Source: Mytilus galloprovincialis (lineage: Eukaryota > Mollusca > Bivalvia > Mytilida > Mytilidae). Taken from it: a DNA stretch of 64,000 nucleotides. The stretch spans positions 55,271,560 through 55,335,559 of the forward strand of contig NC_134839.1 of the NCBI RefSeq assembly GCF_965363235.1, written 5' to 3'. The translations under genes were made by a program, and so were the position numbers. The notes under the pieces are model-generated. The model worked only from the letters and a program-made list of their open reading frames with translations. It was not told the origin of the DNA and searched no databases. Shown one piece after another: positions 1 to 15,000 of this stretch (its first letter is position 1; each line of letters starts with the position of its first letter).

Positions 1-136
1 TTACACAACCTTAACAAAAATCTTTAAACAATACTCAACAGCTTAAGTCTGAATAATTAACTGATGTGCAGGTAAAAAAAAAAGTATGCCCCCTTACTAT
101 CATAGAAGTGTTTAAATCCATTTGATTGGTACTTAC

Positions 137-3100
137 TGGATCGGGAGAATCTTCTTCTAGTAAATCTCTCTTTGGCTTTTTGATCGGACGATTGCTTTCT
201 CTTCGAGTGGGAGGAATTTTAGCTGGAGCCTTTTCTACTTTTACAGTAGTTGGTTCAATTGATGGATCCTTAGGCATGGTTGCAACAATGGGTGTGGTGG
301 TATCAGCTTTTCTTTTTACACCTCTTTTTGTCTACAAAAAAAAAAAAAAAAAAACCTATAACATCAATAAAATTTTACACAGGTCACAGTACCAAAGCTA
401 ATAATTTTTTCCTTACTAAATTAAGTTAAAGTATGTCAGAAAGATTACATTATTGACATGATTTAATGTTTCCATGGCATGAAACAATCATATCTATAAA
501 GACAGACTGAAATTAAACATGGAATTTTATATCACCTTCACTGATTAAGAATTACTTAATTTCAAGCAAACTTTGCCCAGGAGTGAAGGTAAAAAATTGC
601 AGAATACTTTTTATGTTCAGGCTTCTGGTGAAAAATTAAGAAATGACTGACCTTACAAAGGAGTTTAGTATATCTTAAAATTGTATTGCTTAACTTGTAC
701 AAGTGCCTTACAAATAAATGTTTTAATGCCATATTAGTTTCAATACCCAATACATATTTTTTGGTTTGCCTAATAAACAGGTCAAGTACTATATACCATG
801 GTTTTTACGAGTTAACATATTTAAACAAACAAATCCGAAGGAGGAGTTTGTTTAAATATGTTAATGAGTAAGACACATGGTATATAAAATTTGTAATATA
901 AATAAAATGATTGACAGCTTCAAGACCTTCAACTAATATTGGAAATTGATCACGTTACAGTTTTATCCAATGAAATGGAAGCTCGCGCAAGTCACTTTTG
1001 CGCTTTGTGTATGATCGTCTGTATATTTCATGTAATAGAACCCCTGAATTTGCAGAAAGTAAAGAAAATGTCGGATTTTCCCGATTTTTTTTTTTAGTTT
1101 TGCGCCCCGTGTATGATTGTAGGCGCAGGTAATTTTATCATGTCATCAGACTGAGGTAAACAAAAATGTCGGATTCCAGCGACAAGGATTAAATAATTAT
1201 TCTAATGACGGTAAGAATTGTTTTTTTTTGTTTTTTGTTTTTTTTTTTTGTTTTTTTTCAGTCAATGTATCATACAAATTAATCATATTTTACAGAATTT
1301 TCATCTAATTGAAAAATGCTTTTGTTTCGTTATTTTATTAGATTATTTATTAAAACACAATTTTAATGATAAAACAATATTTTAACAGTGGCGGATCCAG
1401 GGGTGTAGATAGTGTACTAATCATGTTTTTACACAGATATTTGTAGCCGATATTAATTCCTTTTTGTATAGGTACCCCCCTTTTTAAATCGAAATCTAAT
1501 TGAATTTTCGCAAAGGAAATGACAGTTTTACATTTAGTAATTGTTTCCAAAATTAAGGGAATTCGTAACAATCCTATATAGTTTGAAAAGGGTTTCTTGA
1601 AATGAGGTACACATAATTCATTGCTTTTTCTTATAAAATGAAAACAAATGAAGATCTTGACCTTTTAGTATGTTTTACAGTTTCCTAAATATTTTAGAGG
1701 CGCCTTTTTTCCTTTGGATTCTAGTCGAGATGCATATTTAATTAGCAAAGTATGGTACAACATAAATTTGCATATAATATACCATGGTTTTCCCTCACCA
1801 CACTTTTTAAGCAAATTATTTCATAAAAACATCAAAGGAAAAAATCAAATTTATGTTACAACTTCATATTAATCTATCATTCATGAAATATAATTTGTCT
1901 ATTATGGTTTGTTTCCATGTCATGAAACAATCAAATCAATTAGGATAAGATTGTAACTAAAACATGGATTTTAGTGTCACCTTCACAGATTAAGATTAAC
2001 TTAATTTAAAGCAACCTTTGCCCAGGTGTGAAGGTAGATTGGTTTTCTACTTGCATGTTTTGATTTTTTCTTGTTCTTTGAATGATGCAACAAAATTTAT
2101 ATTCATATTTCAAGATAAACTTCCAAATATTATTTAAGTGTTTTCCCATGCCTTTCAAAATCATCTTGTATCATAATTTATGATGTTGTCCTCTTTATCA
2201 ATGTTTATTTTTTTGGTTATTGTTTGAATGTTGGGTATTTTATTCAGTGATACTTACCTCATATTCACTCTTCTTTGATTTATTATTTTTATCATAACAT
2301 GTAAAAATCTAGCATTTCGTCTATTAACAGGCTATTATTTGAACTTGGAATTATTTTTAATTATGGAATTTGCTTGATTTCTTGTTATTGAAATTTTTAA
2401 TAAATTCCATGTTTATTCTGTACTGAAATGTTCTGTGCTGCGCACAACAGTTTCTATTACAAAGAAAATAGTATATTTTCAATAGAATGTACTGTGCCAC
2501 GCACAACACTATCTAACCAAAATATATTGTATGGAAAGTGTTGTTAAACGCTCAAAAGATTATAATACCAAATGAACAAGGAATTTACTAAAAAATTTTA
2601 AACACAAGAAATTATGCAAATTCCATAATTAAAAATAATTCCAAGTTCAAATAATAGCCTTTTTATTATGGTTTGTTTTCATGTCATGAAACAATCAAAT
2701 CAATTAGGATAAGATTGTAACTAAAACATGGTTTTTAGTGTCACCATCACAGATTAAGATTAACTTAATTTAAAGCAACCTTTGCCCAAGTGTGAAGGTA
2801 GATTGGTTTTCTACTTGCATGTTTTGATTTTTTCTTGTTCTTTGAATGATGCAACAAAATTTATATTCATATTTCAAGATAAACTTCCAAATATTATTTA
2901 AGTGTTTTCCCATACCTTTCAAAATCATCTTGTATCATAATTTATGATGTTGTCCTCTTATTTTTTGGTTATTGTTTGAATGTTGGGTATTTTATTCAGT
3001 GATACTTACCTTATATATTCACTCTTCTTTGATTTATTATTTTTTATCATAAAATGTAAAAATCTAGCAATTTGTCTATTATGGTTTGTGTTTCCATGTC

Positions 3101-6100
3101 ATGAAACAATCAAATCAATTAGGATAAGATTGTAACTAAAACATGGTTTTTAGTGTCACCATCACAGATTAAGATTAACTTAATTTAAAGCAACCTTTGC
3201 CCAAGTGTGAAGGTAGATTGGTTTTCTACTTGCATGTTTTGATTTTTTTTGTGTACTTTGAATGATGCACGAAATTTATAATTATATTTCAAAATTTACT
3301 TTAGCATATTTTTCTGGGTTTTCCCCAACCTTTCAAAATCATCTTGTATCATAATTTTTGATGTTGACTTTATTCGATGATACATACCTGACATTTTCAG
3401 ACTCTTCTTTGGGTTACTAATATTATCATAATTTTTAAAATCTAGCATCAATGAAATATAATTTGTCTATTATAGTTTGTGTTTCCATGTCATGAAACAA
3501 TCAAATCAATTAGGATAAGATTGTAACTAAAACATGGTGTTTAGTGTCACCTTCACAGATTAAGATTAACTTAAAAGCAACCTTTGCCCAGGTGTGAAGT
3601 TAGATTGGTTCTCTACTGGCATGCTTCGATTTTTTTTGTGTACTTTGAATAATGCAACAAATGTAAATTCTTATCTTTAGATGAACTTCTGCAAATTTTC
3701 TATGTTTTTCCCCCAACTTTCAAATTCATCTTGTATAATTTTTGATAATGACAATTATTTTGTTATTGTTTTTATGTTTGGTATTATTGTTACTGAAATA
3801 CACCTCACCTTATTATTGCTTCTTTTGATAACTATTTTATACAATTACTTACCTTAGTTGGTGCTTGAGGAGGAATGACAGCAGACTCTGATATACTATG
3901 ATTAGTGTAAGTCCCTGTTGTTTCTGCTGCTGTTGTAACAGGCGCTGAAGGCATTGTCTGACTAGGTGGTGCTACTGTAACAACAGTTGTAGATGCTGGT
4001 GCTAAGGAAGTAGTTGATAGCTGTGATGACTGGGCGGAAGGTTGAGAATTGACAGGGGTGGGAGTAGCTAATGGTTTTATTATAGAATTCTTGGGTGTTG
4101 AAGATAAAGTTCTAAATTTGTTTTTAGGAGTCTTTTTGCTTGAGGCAGCCACCTCCTGTTCTTCAGCAGGCATTTGAGCTACCTTTTGAAGAAAAAGTTT
4201 TTCCAGCACCTGGGCCATCAGCACAATATCCTGAAAAACAAGCATGATATATTTCAGATATGTATAATTTATAAAGCAGAGCACATTAGCAAAAGTTTCA
4301 GAGTATAACTGTGTATATCTAAAGCTGTCCCATTTTTTTTGTCTCAAATCTTTAATATCAAGGTATCTTTTGTTATTTTTTTAACAAGTCTTCCTTGTTA
4401 TTGAAAACTATACCAATAACTGTTGATCAAATTATTGTTACTGTAACTTAACACCAGCAAAACTAGTGATCCCCAGAAATGTTTCTCTTTAACAACAAAC
4501 TATTACTATTAAAATAAATGCAAGCCAGCAGAAAACACTGTTAATTGATATACTATGATTAGTTCCTGTTGTTTAAAATACATAAATTCTTAATTTTATG
4601 TGACCAGCTCTCCTTTTTTTAAAAGCTGTATGCATGTCCATTTGATTGTGCTTGTGTGAACATAGACAAATAACAGAGTTAGATAAAGTTAAATATAACA
4701 TTTAATGTCATTTAATATAAATGTATTACCTCTCCTGGTTTATTGTAAATGTAGCAATTGGTAAACATCTGATTGAAGTCCTGAATACATTCTGAAGCTG
4801 AGAAATACTTATGTGTTTCTAGTTTTTTCTTGATAGATCCTAGATCCATTGGATGTTTGATTATTTTGAAGTAATCCTGTTGATAAAAAGTTATTACAAT
4901 GAATAAATATGATACAATTTTGCAACTGAAGTTCAAGAAATTTTTTGGCAGGGTTCGACAGGTACGACACTAACGCTAGCCCCAGACTAGTAACTTTTGT
5001 GTCGGGCTAGTAAATGTCCATGGCGCGGTAGCCCAAGGGGCTAGTAAAGGAGAAGGTTCACGAAGGGTTAAAATTGGCCCTGATTTTTTTATGTTTTATA
5101 AATTGGGGCAAAAAATTACAAATGTCACATAGAAATACTTGTGATAATACTACTAAGACAAAAATATTTTTTTCTGGCACTTTTCTTTACTATTTATGGA
5201 GCAATGACCCCTTCAATGAGTACAATTTGTATTAAAAGGTCAATTTTGGTACTTTTTGTCCATAATTTTAATTGTTTTTGGCATAATTAACCTTGGTCTC
5301 CATCTACGATCCAAAAAGTGTTTATATTGATGAAATCTATATCAAAATTGTAATCTTTTGGTTACAACACATTCTGGATTGTAGGTGGCGGCCAATGTGT
5401 TTCAAAAGCTTTTAGGTCTGAAAAATGCACAAAATCATCATATTTTGACAAAATGTCCAAAATGACCTTACTTTGGCGAATATCTTGTAGTCTTAAGAAA
5501 AGAACTGATATATTTAGCATTTATACTTTTGAAATAGACCCATTTACGAACCAAATTGAGACCTTTTTGGTGTTTTATGATAAAGTTGATATTTTAGGCC
5601 ATTTTGTGCCATTAGTGAACCTTGTCCTTTATTTGTCATTTAACATCAATCTGTTGTACTTTCGGCAAAGTATAGTCCAAACGCCGGTCATATCTGTCAA
5701 CTTCGTCGAATATTGTCTACACTGGTTCCACAACCTCTTTATTTACATACAGATACAGATACTGGAGGGTAAAATTTCTACCGTAAGCCAGTCGCTATAT
5801 ACAGTCAACTCGGTCTAAGATTACTCAACCCATAAAGTAAGAATGCACCACGTTTCAAGATAACCCGTTTTGAAATAAACATTAATTATACTGCATATAC
5901 ATTTTGTTTTTATTATATTTTATTATTAATCACATCAGAGATCCTGATAAATCGTGTGCATAGTTTAGCCTTATCTATTACATAGTCGTCGCGTAAATAG
6001 TTTAAATTGGAAAAGTCCTTTCGTTCTTAAAATAGAGCGTTGAAAGGTTCCCTGTTGAATTTTTCCTTTACTCCAAAAGGTACACGTGGTGATGAAAACT

Positions 6101-8966
6101 TTTCGATCTTCTGTCTTTATCGAATTAGCGTTTGTCATGTCGTCATAATTCTTTTCGTATTGCTCGGGATTTATCATTACAGTTGCAATGGACTGAAACG
6201 AAAGTAAATTTCCGGTAATAATATTAAATGTGATTAGCTTCATTTTGAGAGCTGAGGGGTGGTGATGATAACAAGACTAAGCCATTGGTATCAGAAAGCG
6301 TCCATTGCACGTACCGGGATGTATGCATGTCATAATGCATTAACAAGAACAGGGTTAAAACTCGTCATGAGACAAATCAGTTGGAACGTGAAGACTCAGC
6401 ATCAGAAACCAAAAGTAAAACAGGGGACAAGTCAACTTATTTATACATGTAAATAAAATTAAACAAAAACATTGTTTTTTTTAATTTGATTATTTTAGTT
6501 GATGAGTTTTTTGTAAGCAAAAAAAGTGTCTCACGAAATTGTGTCTTCTTGAACTATATTTCACAATTCATCTGACAAATTCCTGCCGTTAGATTTCTTT
6601 GGTGTTCATTTTTTTTTTAAATTTTTTATGAAGATATAAACAAGTATGAAATAGTTATTTTTCAGACTGAAAACATCTTCTTTAAACCCTCAGAATGCAG
6701 GATTTTGCATCTAAATTTCAAAAAATTTCTGGGGGGGGCATGCCCAGACTCCCCTAGCAAGTTCTTTATATATTGAAAAATTATCTAAAATAAGGTTCTT
6801 GGTTGTATGGATGTTTTGAAAGTCCTTTACCACCCTCCCGTATACATGTTAATGCCTAGTCAATTAAGCAGTTTGAAGTTCAAAATTTCTCAATGGAATC
6901 TATGCCAGCTGTCTTGAAATAATAAAAGCAAAAATGAATTTCCAAGTATAAATTCCATTAAATATATCAAATAATGTGGTACAAGACAATAATCCACCAA
7001 AAAACAAGAATGTAAACAATTACACTACAGGTGATTATAGAGCACTCAATAAGTAAAGAATATTCAATATTGTGATGTACTAAAGAACATTTGACAACAT
7101 TTTATGTAGATGCATAAAAAAACTTACAGGAAGGTTTAATAGAGATGGATCAACAGGCTTTTGGAAAGGCCATGAATACTGATGTTTCCACACCATTTTC
7201 ATCACATTCTTTAAAAGATACTGTAGCTGGTTTGTGTTCCGACCCTTCTTTTTCTCCGTTGATGAAACATGATCTTGAGTAGAAGACAGGGGTGATGCTG
7301 GTTCATTGAAATCAGAGTCATTCTACAAATAAGATAAATATGTCTTTAAACATTTTTTTTTCAGGAGTTGATCAAATGTCTAGCTATATGAATTGTAAAC
7401 ACACTGCAAAAATGGTGTGAGCAAATTCATGTATCAAACTTGTCTCTTTCCATGCAACAGTTAGAATATAATTATGTCTCATCATTTCCAGCGTTACTTA
7501 TTACTTACTAATTGCCAATTGTTACAACATAAAAGATACTGCTTACTGCACCAGATGCTTTGATATTGTTGTCAAAACTACCTCTACCGTTTTTATTGGG
7601 AAAATGCATATCTTTTATTGAAATTGGGAAATTTGTATCTTTTATTTTAAACCCATCTCCAATTTTTGCTGACCTGTGCTGTCTTTTTTACACTGTTTTT
7701 CATGTATATTTTCGTTGTCAGACATTTCCAACCTGAAAGGTACTTTTCGGAGAGGGGAAAGAAACAAACAATGATGGTACTTAATGCATTGAAAACCACA
7801 TGTGTTACAAACACTATGATGATTCTGATCAGAAAACCGGATCTCAAAAGTGATTCCTAATATCAAAAGAATGACATGAATACAAAATTTACAAACATGA
7901 GTACCAATGCCATCACTGTTTGGGGAAAATGTAAAACTTTTTGGGAGGAATTTTAAGCCATTTTTTTAGTAATTGGGAATTTTCTCTAGGGGAAGAAGCC
8001 TAATTTCGGCTGTAATATTATATGAGGCAAACAATATCACTGAGATAGGCATTTGACAATTGTTGTCTCTTATCAAAGTGTACTCAAAGCCAAAATATTT
8101 GAAATTCTAAAACTAATTTAAATATTAAAGAGCTGAAAAGACAAATCAAAACAATTGGTTTGCACTGTCTTCTGATTTCTGATAAGACAAAAAGTGTAGC
8201 CAAAGCAGGGCAAGGAAACAGAACTTCAATCAAGGAAGATATTTTCCTTAGTTAAAAGATCATTTTCAAATTTTGTAAAAGGGATAACAGAAGTTTGAAT
8301 CAAAAAAGTTTTTTTTAAATTTAGTAATGAAAATAAATGAATGATGAATGATAAACAACGTAGTCATTTAGCAAGATTATTTGGTCAGATAGCTGGAATA
8401 CTTACAGCATTCTCTACTTTGACATCAGACTTCTCAGAATCACTTGTGAAGTTATATTCACTGGCAGAGTTGTGTCTCAATGGGCTTAGAGAGGAGTCGC
8501 CACCAATCCTGAAATACAACAAAATATTTCTCGATTTTTTTTTACAGTTCTACCATATACTATGCACAAGTTAGCTATTTTATTGTTATTCAGACATTGC
8601 CAAGGCCGAGAAAAAAAAGATCGATGTTTCCGGTAACCCGACCGACCCTGATTTTTAGCCCCGACCCTAACTTTTTTATTGGATCTTCAAAAAAAAAAAA
8701 AAAAAAATTGTATCAACCGACCCCGTTTTTGACACAGGCTTCTGATAGATGACATAATATTTTTTCTCTCTTGCTTCTACTTGCATAGAAAGCCAGTAAA
8801 ACATTTTATTAATGTCAAAAGGTATTCCAAATAGGTTAAAATCCAACAAATTTGCACAGCAGGTGCTTCAAAAACATTGCAAACGGCACACTTCCGGTTT
8901 TTGAAACTAATTACGGATCCGGACTTGGAAAAACCATGATAATTTTCCGGATTTCATTTACGATGT

Positions 8967-9006
<40 letters not shown>

Positions 9007-12000
9007 ATTCCGACCTACCGACCCTATTTTTCAAAATGATGTTACCGGAAACACATATCTTTTTTTTTTAGGCCCAAGACAAAAAAAAAGAAGAAAAAAA
9101 AACGTAGACATATTGGTTCACAAAAAACTGTTAACAGAATTATGACTAGCCTTTTAGTAATTTCTATAGAATAAAACAAATGTTTGGATAATAAAAAAAT
9201 CTTCAAAAGGTATTTAAGTGGTTTTATTGTGTATATCTGAACAGCAAAGTTTTTTTTATTGCTATTTATATGGTCTCAATCAAGCAAAGCTGTTGTAACC
9301 TCGTAAGTATTTTTTTCTTGGAACAAGTTATGAAGTTTGCTGGTTTGTGACACAAAGTTTTAGTCATACAATTTTTTTTTTAACTTGGATGTTTTCATAC
9401 CTCGTCATATCTGCCATCATTTTATATCCCTTAAATCATAAGGCTTTTACAAAAGAACAAGTATGTCCTACAGGGTGTTTATTTCCCCAGTACATGTCCA
9501 CAACACATTTAAATGGACATCTTCATGTATCTGTAAATATAAAGTAAAAACATACTAATCTAAATCATCATCTGATTTCATAAATTAAGAACCAGTAATT
9601 TTCAATAGACAACAGTTTTATATCTGTTTATGTATAATCATATATATATTTGTTTAATTGAAATTGATCAGCAAAAAAAATCACTGTCCACTGAGGCCTA
9701 AATTAAAATATTGTTTGTTTGCCCTTTTCCGACCCTATGTTTTGAAACAGGGTAGGTAGGTAGGTAAAATATTTTATTTTTTTTCCCAAAAAAATAACTT
9801 GGCTCGGTATATTATTTGTCATGGGTAGGCAGATAGGTATAATATTTTATTTTATAGATACAAACTCTGCATAATGTCATTTGTGTCCGTTTTGTTTTTG
9901 CAAATAAGTTTTCAGGGACTATTTACTGGTTTTAAAAAAAATATCACATAGAATGTGAAGCTAATTCATATGCACAGTACTATTTTGTTTTCAAAATATC
10001 AAAATATAGTGCTGTGCCGCATATCTTCAACGTTTATATGCCTGGAACTTTGAAGAGTTTGAACTTGCACTTATATTCTGTACTACGTACCTTGTATGTT
10101 TACTTAAGATTTTCTGTAAAAGATAACTTTGTACTGATTAGATCTATGTCCGGGCAGACATACATTACTAGTTGAAAAAGTCCCTAGAGTGTTAAAAACA
10201 TCGTGTGTGTCTTTGTTTCCAATTAAAATGCTACAAGACTTAAAACTCTGAAAATTGTCACGTATTTTAAATCGCCTTTATAAATGATCTGTATGGACAA
10301 CTTGGCGATTTTACTGCCAGATATTCTCCACTTTACAGGGTTTTGTCACTTTTGGTTCATGTCAGATATAAATAATATAGCGGCATCGTTAACATAATCA
10401 TCCTGATCTGCGGATCACAAAAGGCCATCCCTACATAGAATAAAACGTCCGTTTACAAATTAGTTTGTACACACGTTGATAATTTTGTATCAAACCAACG
10501 TATTTGTAAATGAACCCTGCTCTTATAAAGGTACAGAGTAGCGTACGTGATTTCAGTAAGCGTTCACATGCTGAACATCGATTTCAAACAAATGCTTTGA
10601 AACTTCAAATGCAAGTGTTAATGTCAAACGCTCAGGTGATACCAAACGGACTGGACCTTATACGTTAAAGATAAAACCCGAGAATTCCGGATAAAATTGT
10701 TTTGAGCGGGAAATACAAATATAAGATTTTTGGTAGGAACGAAAAAATAAATTAAAATAAAATCTTGCTGGTAAATACAAATAAAAGATTTTCAGGCGCA
10801 ACGAATTTATAGGGTCGGTCGGTAAAGGGCAAACAATCAATATTTTAATTTAAGCCTGACTTAACTGGTTTGTGTTGTCTTGCAGTCTGTGATGTATGTT
10901 ACCAGTTTCGACTGCTGGATTGAAATTATAAGTATCGCCACATTAAACTTAATGTCTGTTTGTGTTGCTTACCAAATTGTCAATAATAAGAAACTATAAA
11001 CAACTGTCATAAAAGTGGTAGGTTCGATTCACCTGGCTACATATAATTCAGATTTAACCCACCAATTTCTAATGAAAATGCTTGAACCATGTTAGGAATA
11101 TGGCATTTGATTTTCACATTTTATTTGATAGGTTTTGATTAGACTTAAATTAAAATATGGTTTGTTTGCAGTTTACCGACCGACCTTTGGACCGACCTTT
11201 GAACCACCCCCCCCCCCCCCCACTGTGAAAATTTTGTTGCTTTAAATTTGAGGAATTTTTTTTAACATTTCTATTAACGAGATCCGGAAATTCATGTCCT
11301 AGAGCACATGGAAATTGTTTACAGGTATCCATGAAGTTATGGAGGAGTACTTTACGGTGTAGACTTCTGTCAATTTTAAGACAAATTACAAACAAAAAGT
11401 TTAATAGTAAACTGTTTATACAGATTCAGGCACATGGAATGATGTCTTTAATGATTTCATCAAATGATGCAGCGGATATTTACAACCGACACGATAACTC
11501 ATCTTTCACAACTTTCTGTCTCAAACAAATCGGGTACAGAATCTTTTGAGCCGGACTTTATTGAACCAATTTCAGTGGTTAAACAATTTGACAGCAGTCT
11601 GAAGTACGTCATACTTTCTATAAATCGTTGTGAAGTAGACAAATATGAAACCACTCCTCTGTGAATTTATGGATACCTGTAAACATGCCTGTACGGAGAA
11701 ATTAAAGAAAGAGCTCATTTGAAATGTAAATGGATAGAGACCATGCCAAATCAATGAGAAGCAACCCAAACTACACAAAGATATTCATGTAGAGAAAATG
11801 AATGGTTAGCTTGAAAAATAAATATACTCTCTCTATATTAAGTCTATCTTCGATTGCAATGAGTATGCTCCTTAAGGATAAGGGGGGCTACCCCACTCAT
11901 AGCAATTAATGAATTATTCTCTTTCTTACAATATCAAATATATCCAAACTGCCTGTGTGAATTGAATTAAACATGTTCTTAGGAGCTATGCTGTCCAATT

Positions 12001-15000
12001 TTTTTTTATGCAGTCAAAACATTTCAGTACAGACCATATACTTTAATGGGGTGCTATGAATTTCATGATTTCACCCCAAACTAGTAAGTTTTCTTTCGTT
12101 TTCATTTAAGCCTGGCATAAACATATCTTTCAAAATATAACCGTATTACATTGTACATACAAATAGTGTTAGAAATATAAAAACAGTCTTTTTTAAGTTG
12201 CCTTTCTTTTCAATTGAGGAAGATTTAATGACTGAATTTTTTTTTATTAAAAATACACTCCTAAATAATACATTGTCTTATAAATCTGTAATATCTACAT
12301 TTATCTGATGAAAATACTCTACTCATGAAACAATTCAAACCAAGAAGCATATACATGTCAGTGAATATATTTCTTTAAAACAGTTCTAGTCATTCCTTGT
12401 TTATAAGTGTTTCAGCATTTAATAATACCATATTTTATGTCATAAATTGGACAATGACACTATGTTACAGTTTAGGTTAAAAAGGGTTATTTTATTTGAA
12501 AATTTCATGTCGGTTTTCAATGTTTGTTGTTTTTAAAATAGGTTTTTTTCTTAACAAGAAACTTGGTTTGTGAAACTGCTTGTTTAAACTTTTCGGCTGA
12601 GTGATAAAATGAAATATTTTTCCTACCTACCGACCCTTCAGTCTGAAGGTACAGTCAGAAAAATGCAAACAAACATATTTTATAGGTTGGCCTTATGTCA
12701 GTTTATAAAGACTTTCCGTTTTTGAATTAGCCTTGAATTTCAGAATTTTTAATACATTGTATGCTGACCAACCAGTCTTTCACATGAATTTTTTTTCAAA
12801 CAAATGCATCTTAGTAGGAAAGTCAGTTAGATAGAATTTACCATTACAATAAAAAGACAAAAAATTCTGACCCTAGGTTTAGTGTTACAATTGCCAAGGT
12901 GGAAAAAGAATTGCTGAACCTTCAGAATTTTTATTTGTTTCCTCAAGGTTTATGTGCTCAATCTTCAGTGTTTTGATAACTTTAGTGTTTAGTTACATGT
13001 TGTTAAAGGCCTTGGAATTGTCTTCCTGTGACTTGCATTTTTTTTTAATTTCTATTTGTAATAAATCTCTCCTCTTCTCTCTATCTAATAATTCTAATAT
13101 GACGTGCTTCTTTAGCTTTGTAAACAACACTGTGATAAAATTCTCGATAAAATATAGCGCAGACTCATAGATATACATAATAATGGCTGTTACAATATAC
13201 TTCCCACTTAAATCTACATGACTTTTTTTTTGTATTGGAACCTATTTGCAGACCCTTTGCCGATTTTATTGTTTTAAAAAGTGCAATTAAAAAAATATTA
13301 AAATAAATTTTACTCTTATTTGTATGCATAATAAAACGAAGTAATGCACAAGAGCTCGGGAAAATCAACAAAATAAAAATAATAAAATTCTGCGAAAGGC
13401 TATTAATCTTTTTGGCGCATTTAAGTAATTTCAAAACATGACGTCATACAAATGAAACTGCTAAAGTTGAAATTTTTCTGTTACGTGAACCATCGGAATT
13501 CGTATGATATTGTATTAAAACTGATTTTTGAGGTAAGTTTTGTTTTATTTTCTATTCTATTACATTATTCGCATAATTACTCATTTCAGCAAGTCAACTT
13601 TGGATTTGACGGAAGCTTACGAGAAAAAACATGTAAATTAAAAATGGCAAACGTTGGGTTTGAGAATTTTAAAAAGAATTAAAAAGATTTTTTTCTAGCA
13701 GTTATTCACCAAATTAACTACGCAAGCTACATATTTATAAAGATATTTGAGCTTTATCTGGCAGGGAGTAAAAAAGAACAGCCACACACACAACATACCC
13801 ACCCTCGCTTCAGTTTTTTTAATGACCGTATTTGTCCTATTAGAATCGAAATAATTCATGGAAGCCATAGATAGTTGGAAATACGTCGGACCGCCAGACA
13901 AATCCGATGAATAATGGATCGGTCTGGTAAAATTTTGTTGAATTCCGGTCCAAATGTCCAGTGTTTTTTTTCATGATGGATTTTTCTAACATTCTAGCAA
14001 AATAGCCAAACGATCTCAAATTCATTTTCATCTTTATTATTCATCACAGCAATGTTTTTTTGTTCAACAGCTAGCTTTATGCCGAAAATCGCCAACCAGT
14101 AATGTGTAAATCCGGGTAAAAACATATCTGACTGTCAAAAACAACAATGGCTGCCATCATTGGCACAACCAGAAATGTAAATAAAACCGGATCAGATTCT
14201 GGGAACGGATAAGGATAATTCCGGGTTTGCCGATTAAATACAATAAATGAATAAAAATCCAAGCAGATCACAAAATTCAGCTATAAAATATAAACACTAG
14301 AATTGAAAACCAAAAGATATATGAAAAAGAAAGAACAGGAAATAATATTTTAAACAGAAACTCTAAATTATGTTTAGTTCACAAACATTGTCAATATACA
14401 ATAAAATGGGACATTACTCTTCACTGAAATGCATTCAAGCAATATTGTGAACAACTTTCATAACAATATACCCTCTTGTTACATCATTTTGTTTTTGTGC
14501 ATTTTGGGGAGGAGTAACAAGTCAAATGTTTGTTGTTTTTTGTTGGATAATATACAATTAGATGTAAAAAAAATTAGTCTGGTAAAATTTCATTCGGTCT
14601 GGTAAAGCTATGATGCTTACCAGACCGAATGTCCTGTAAAAATAAAATTCATTCATGTAGTCTGCATGCAACTTCAGATCAGTACCAGTTGAAAGCTGAA
14701 TTTGACATACATGTAAGGCCAGGGTTTTTTAATTTGTTGGTTTACAGATCCACCGACCCTACATAAATGTAATTTTCAGATTAAGAGTAAAAAAAAAAAT
14801 TGACATTTCATGCTTTTTATTCCTGCCGACCCTTACAAATATATTATCCTTGAAAAATAAATAAAATATTTGAATGGTTTTACACTAGTCATTTTTGTGG
14901 TCCTTCCTAGCTAAGCTTGCTGTTCTGTGCGAGCCAAGGCCCTGTGTTGAACACCCTACTTTGGATGGAGAGTTATCTCATTGGTACTAGTACCACATCT

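Noticed and set aside
5453..5818. 121-codon plus frame in BET intron 3
   Set aside because: No recognised domain or splice context; lies within repeat-like intron sequence.
11005..11035. TGGTAGGTTCGATTCACCTGG as a tRNA T arm / B box
   Set aside because: It looks like a B box, but I see no A box or tRNA fold upstream, and it sits between GGCC elements; too weak to annotate.
13439..13535. CRE palindrome TGACGTCA followed by GAG|GTAAGT on the plus strand, as a possible WDR5 5' exon
   Set aside because: It would place the WDR5 start inside the BET gene's first intron, 8 kb before the WDR5 ATG; nothing else supports it.
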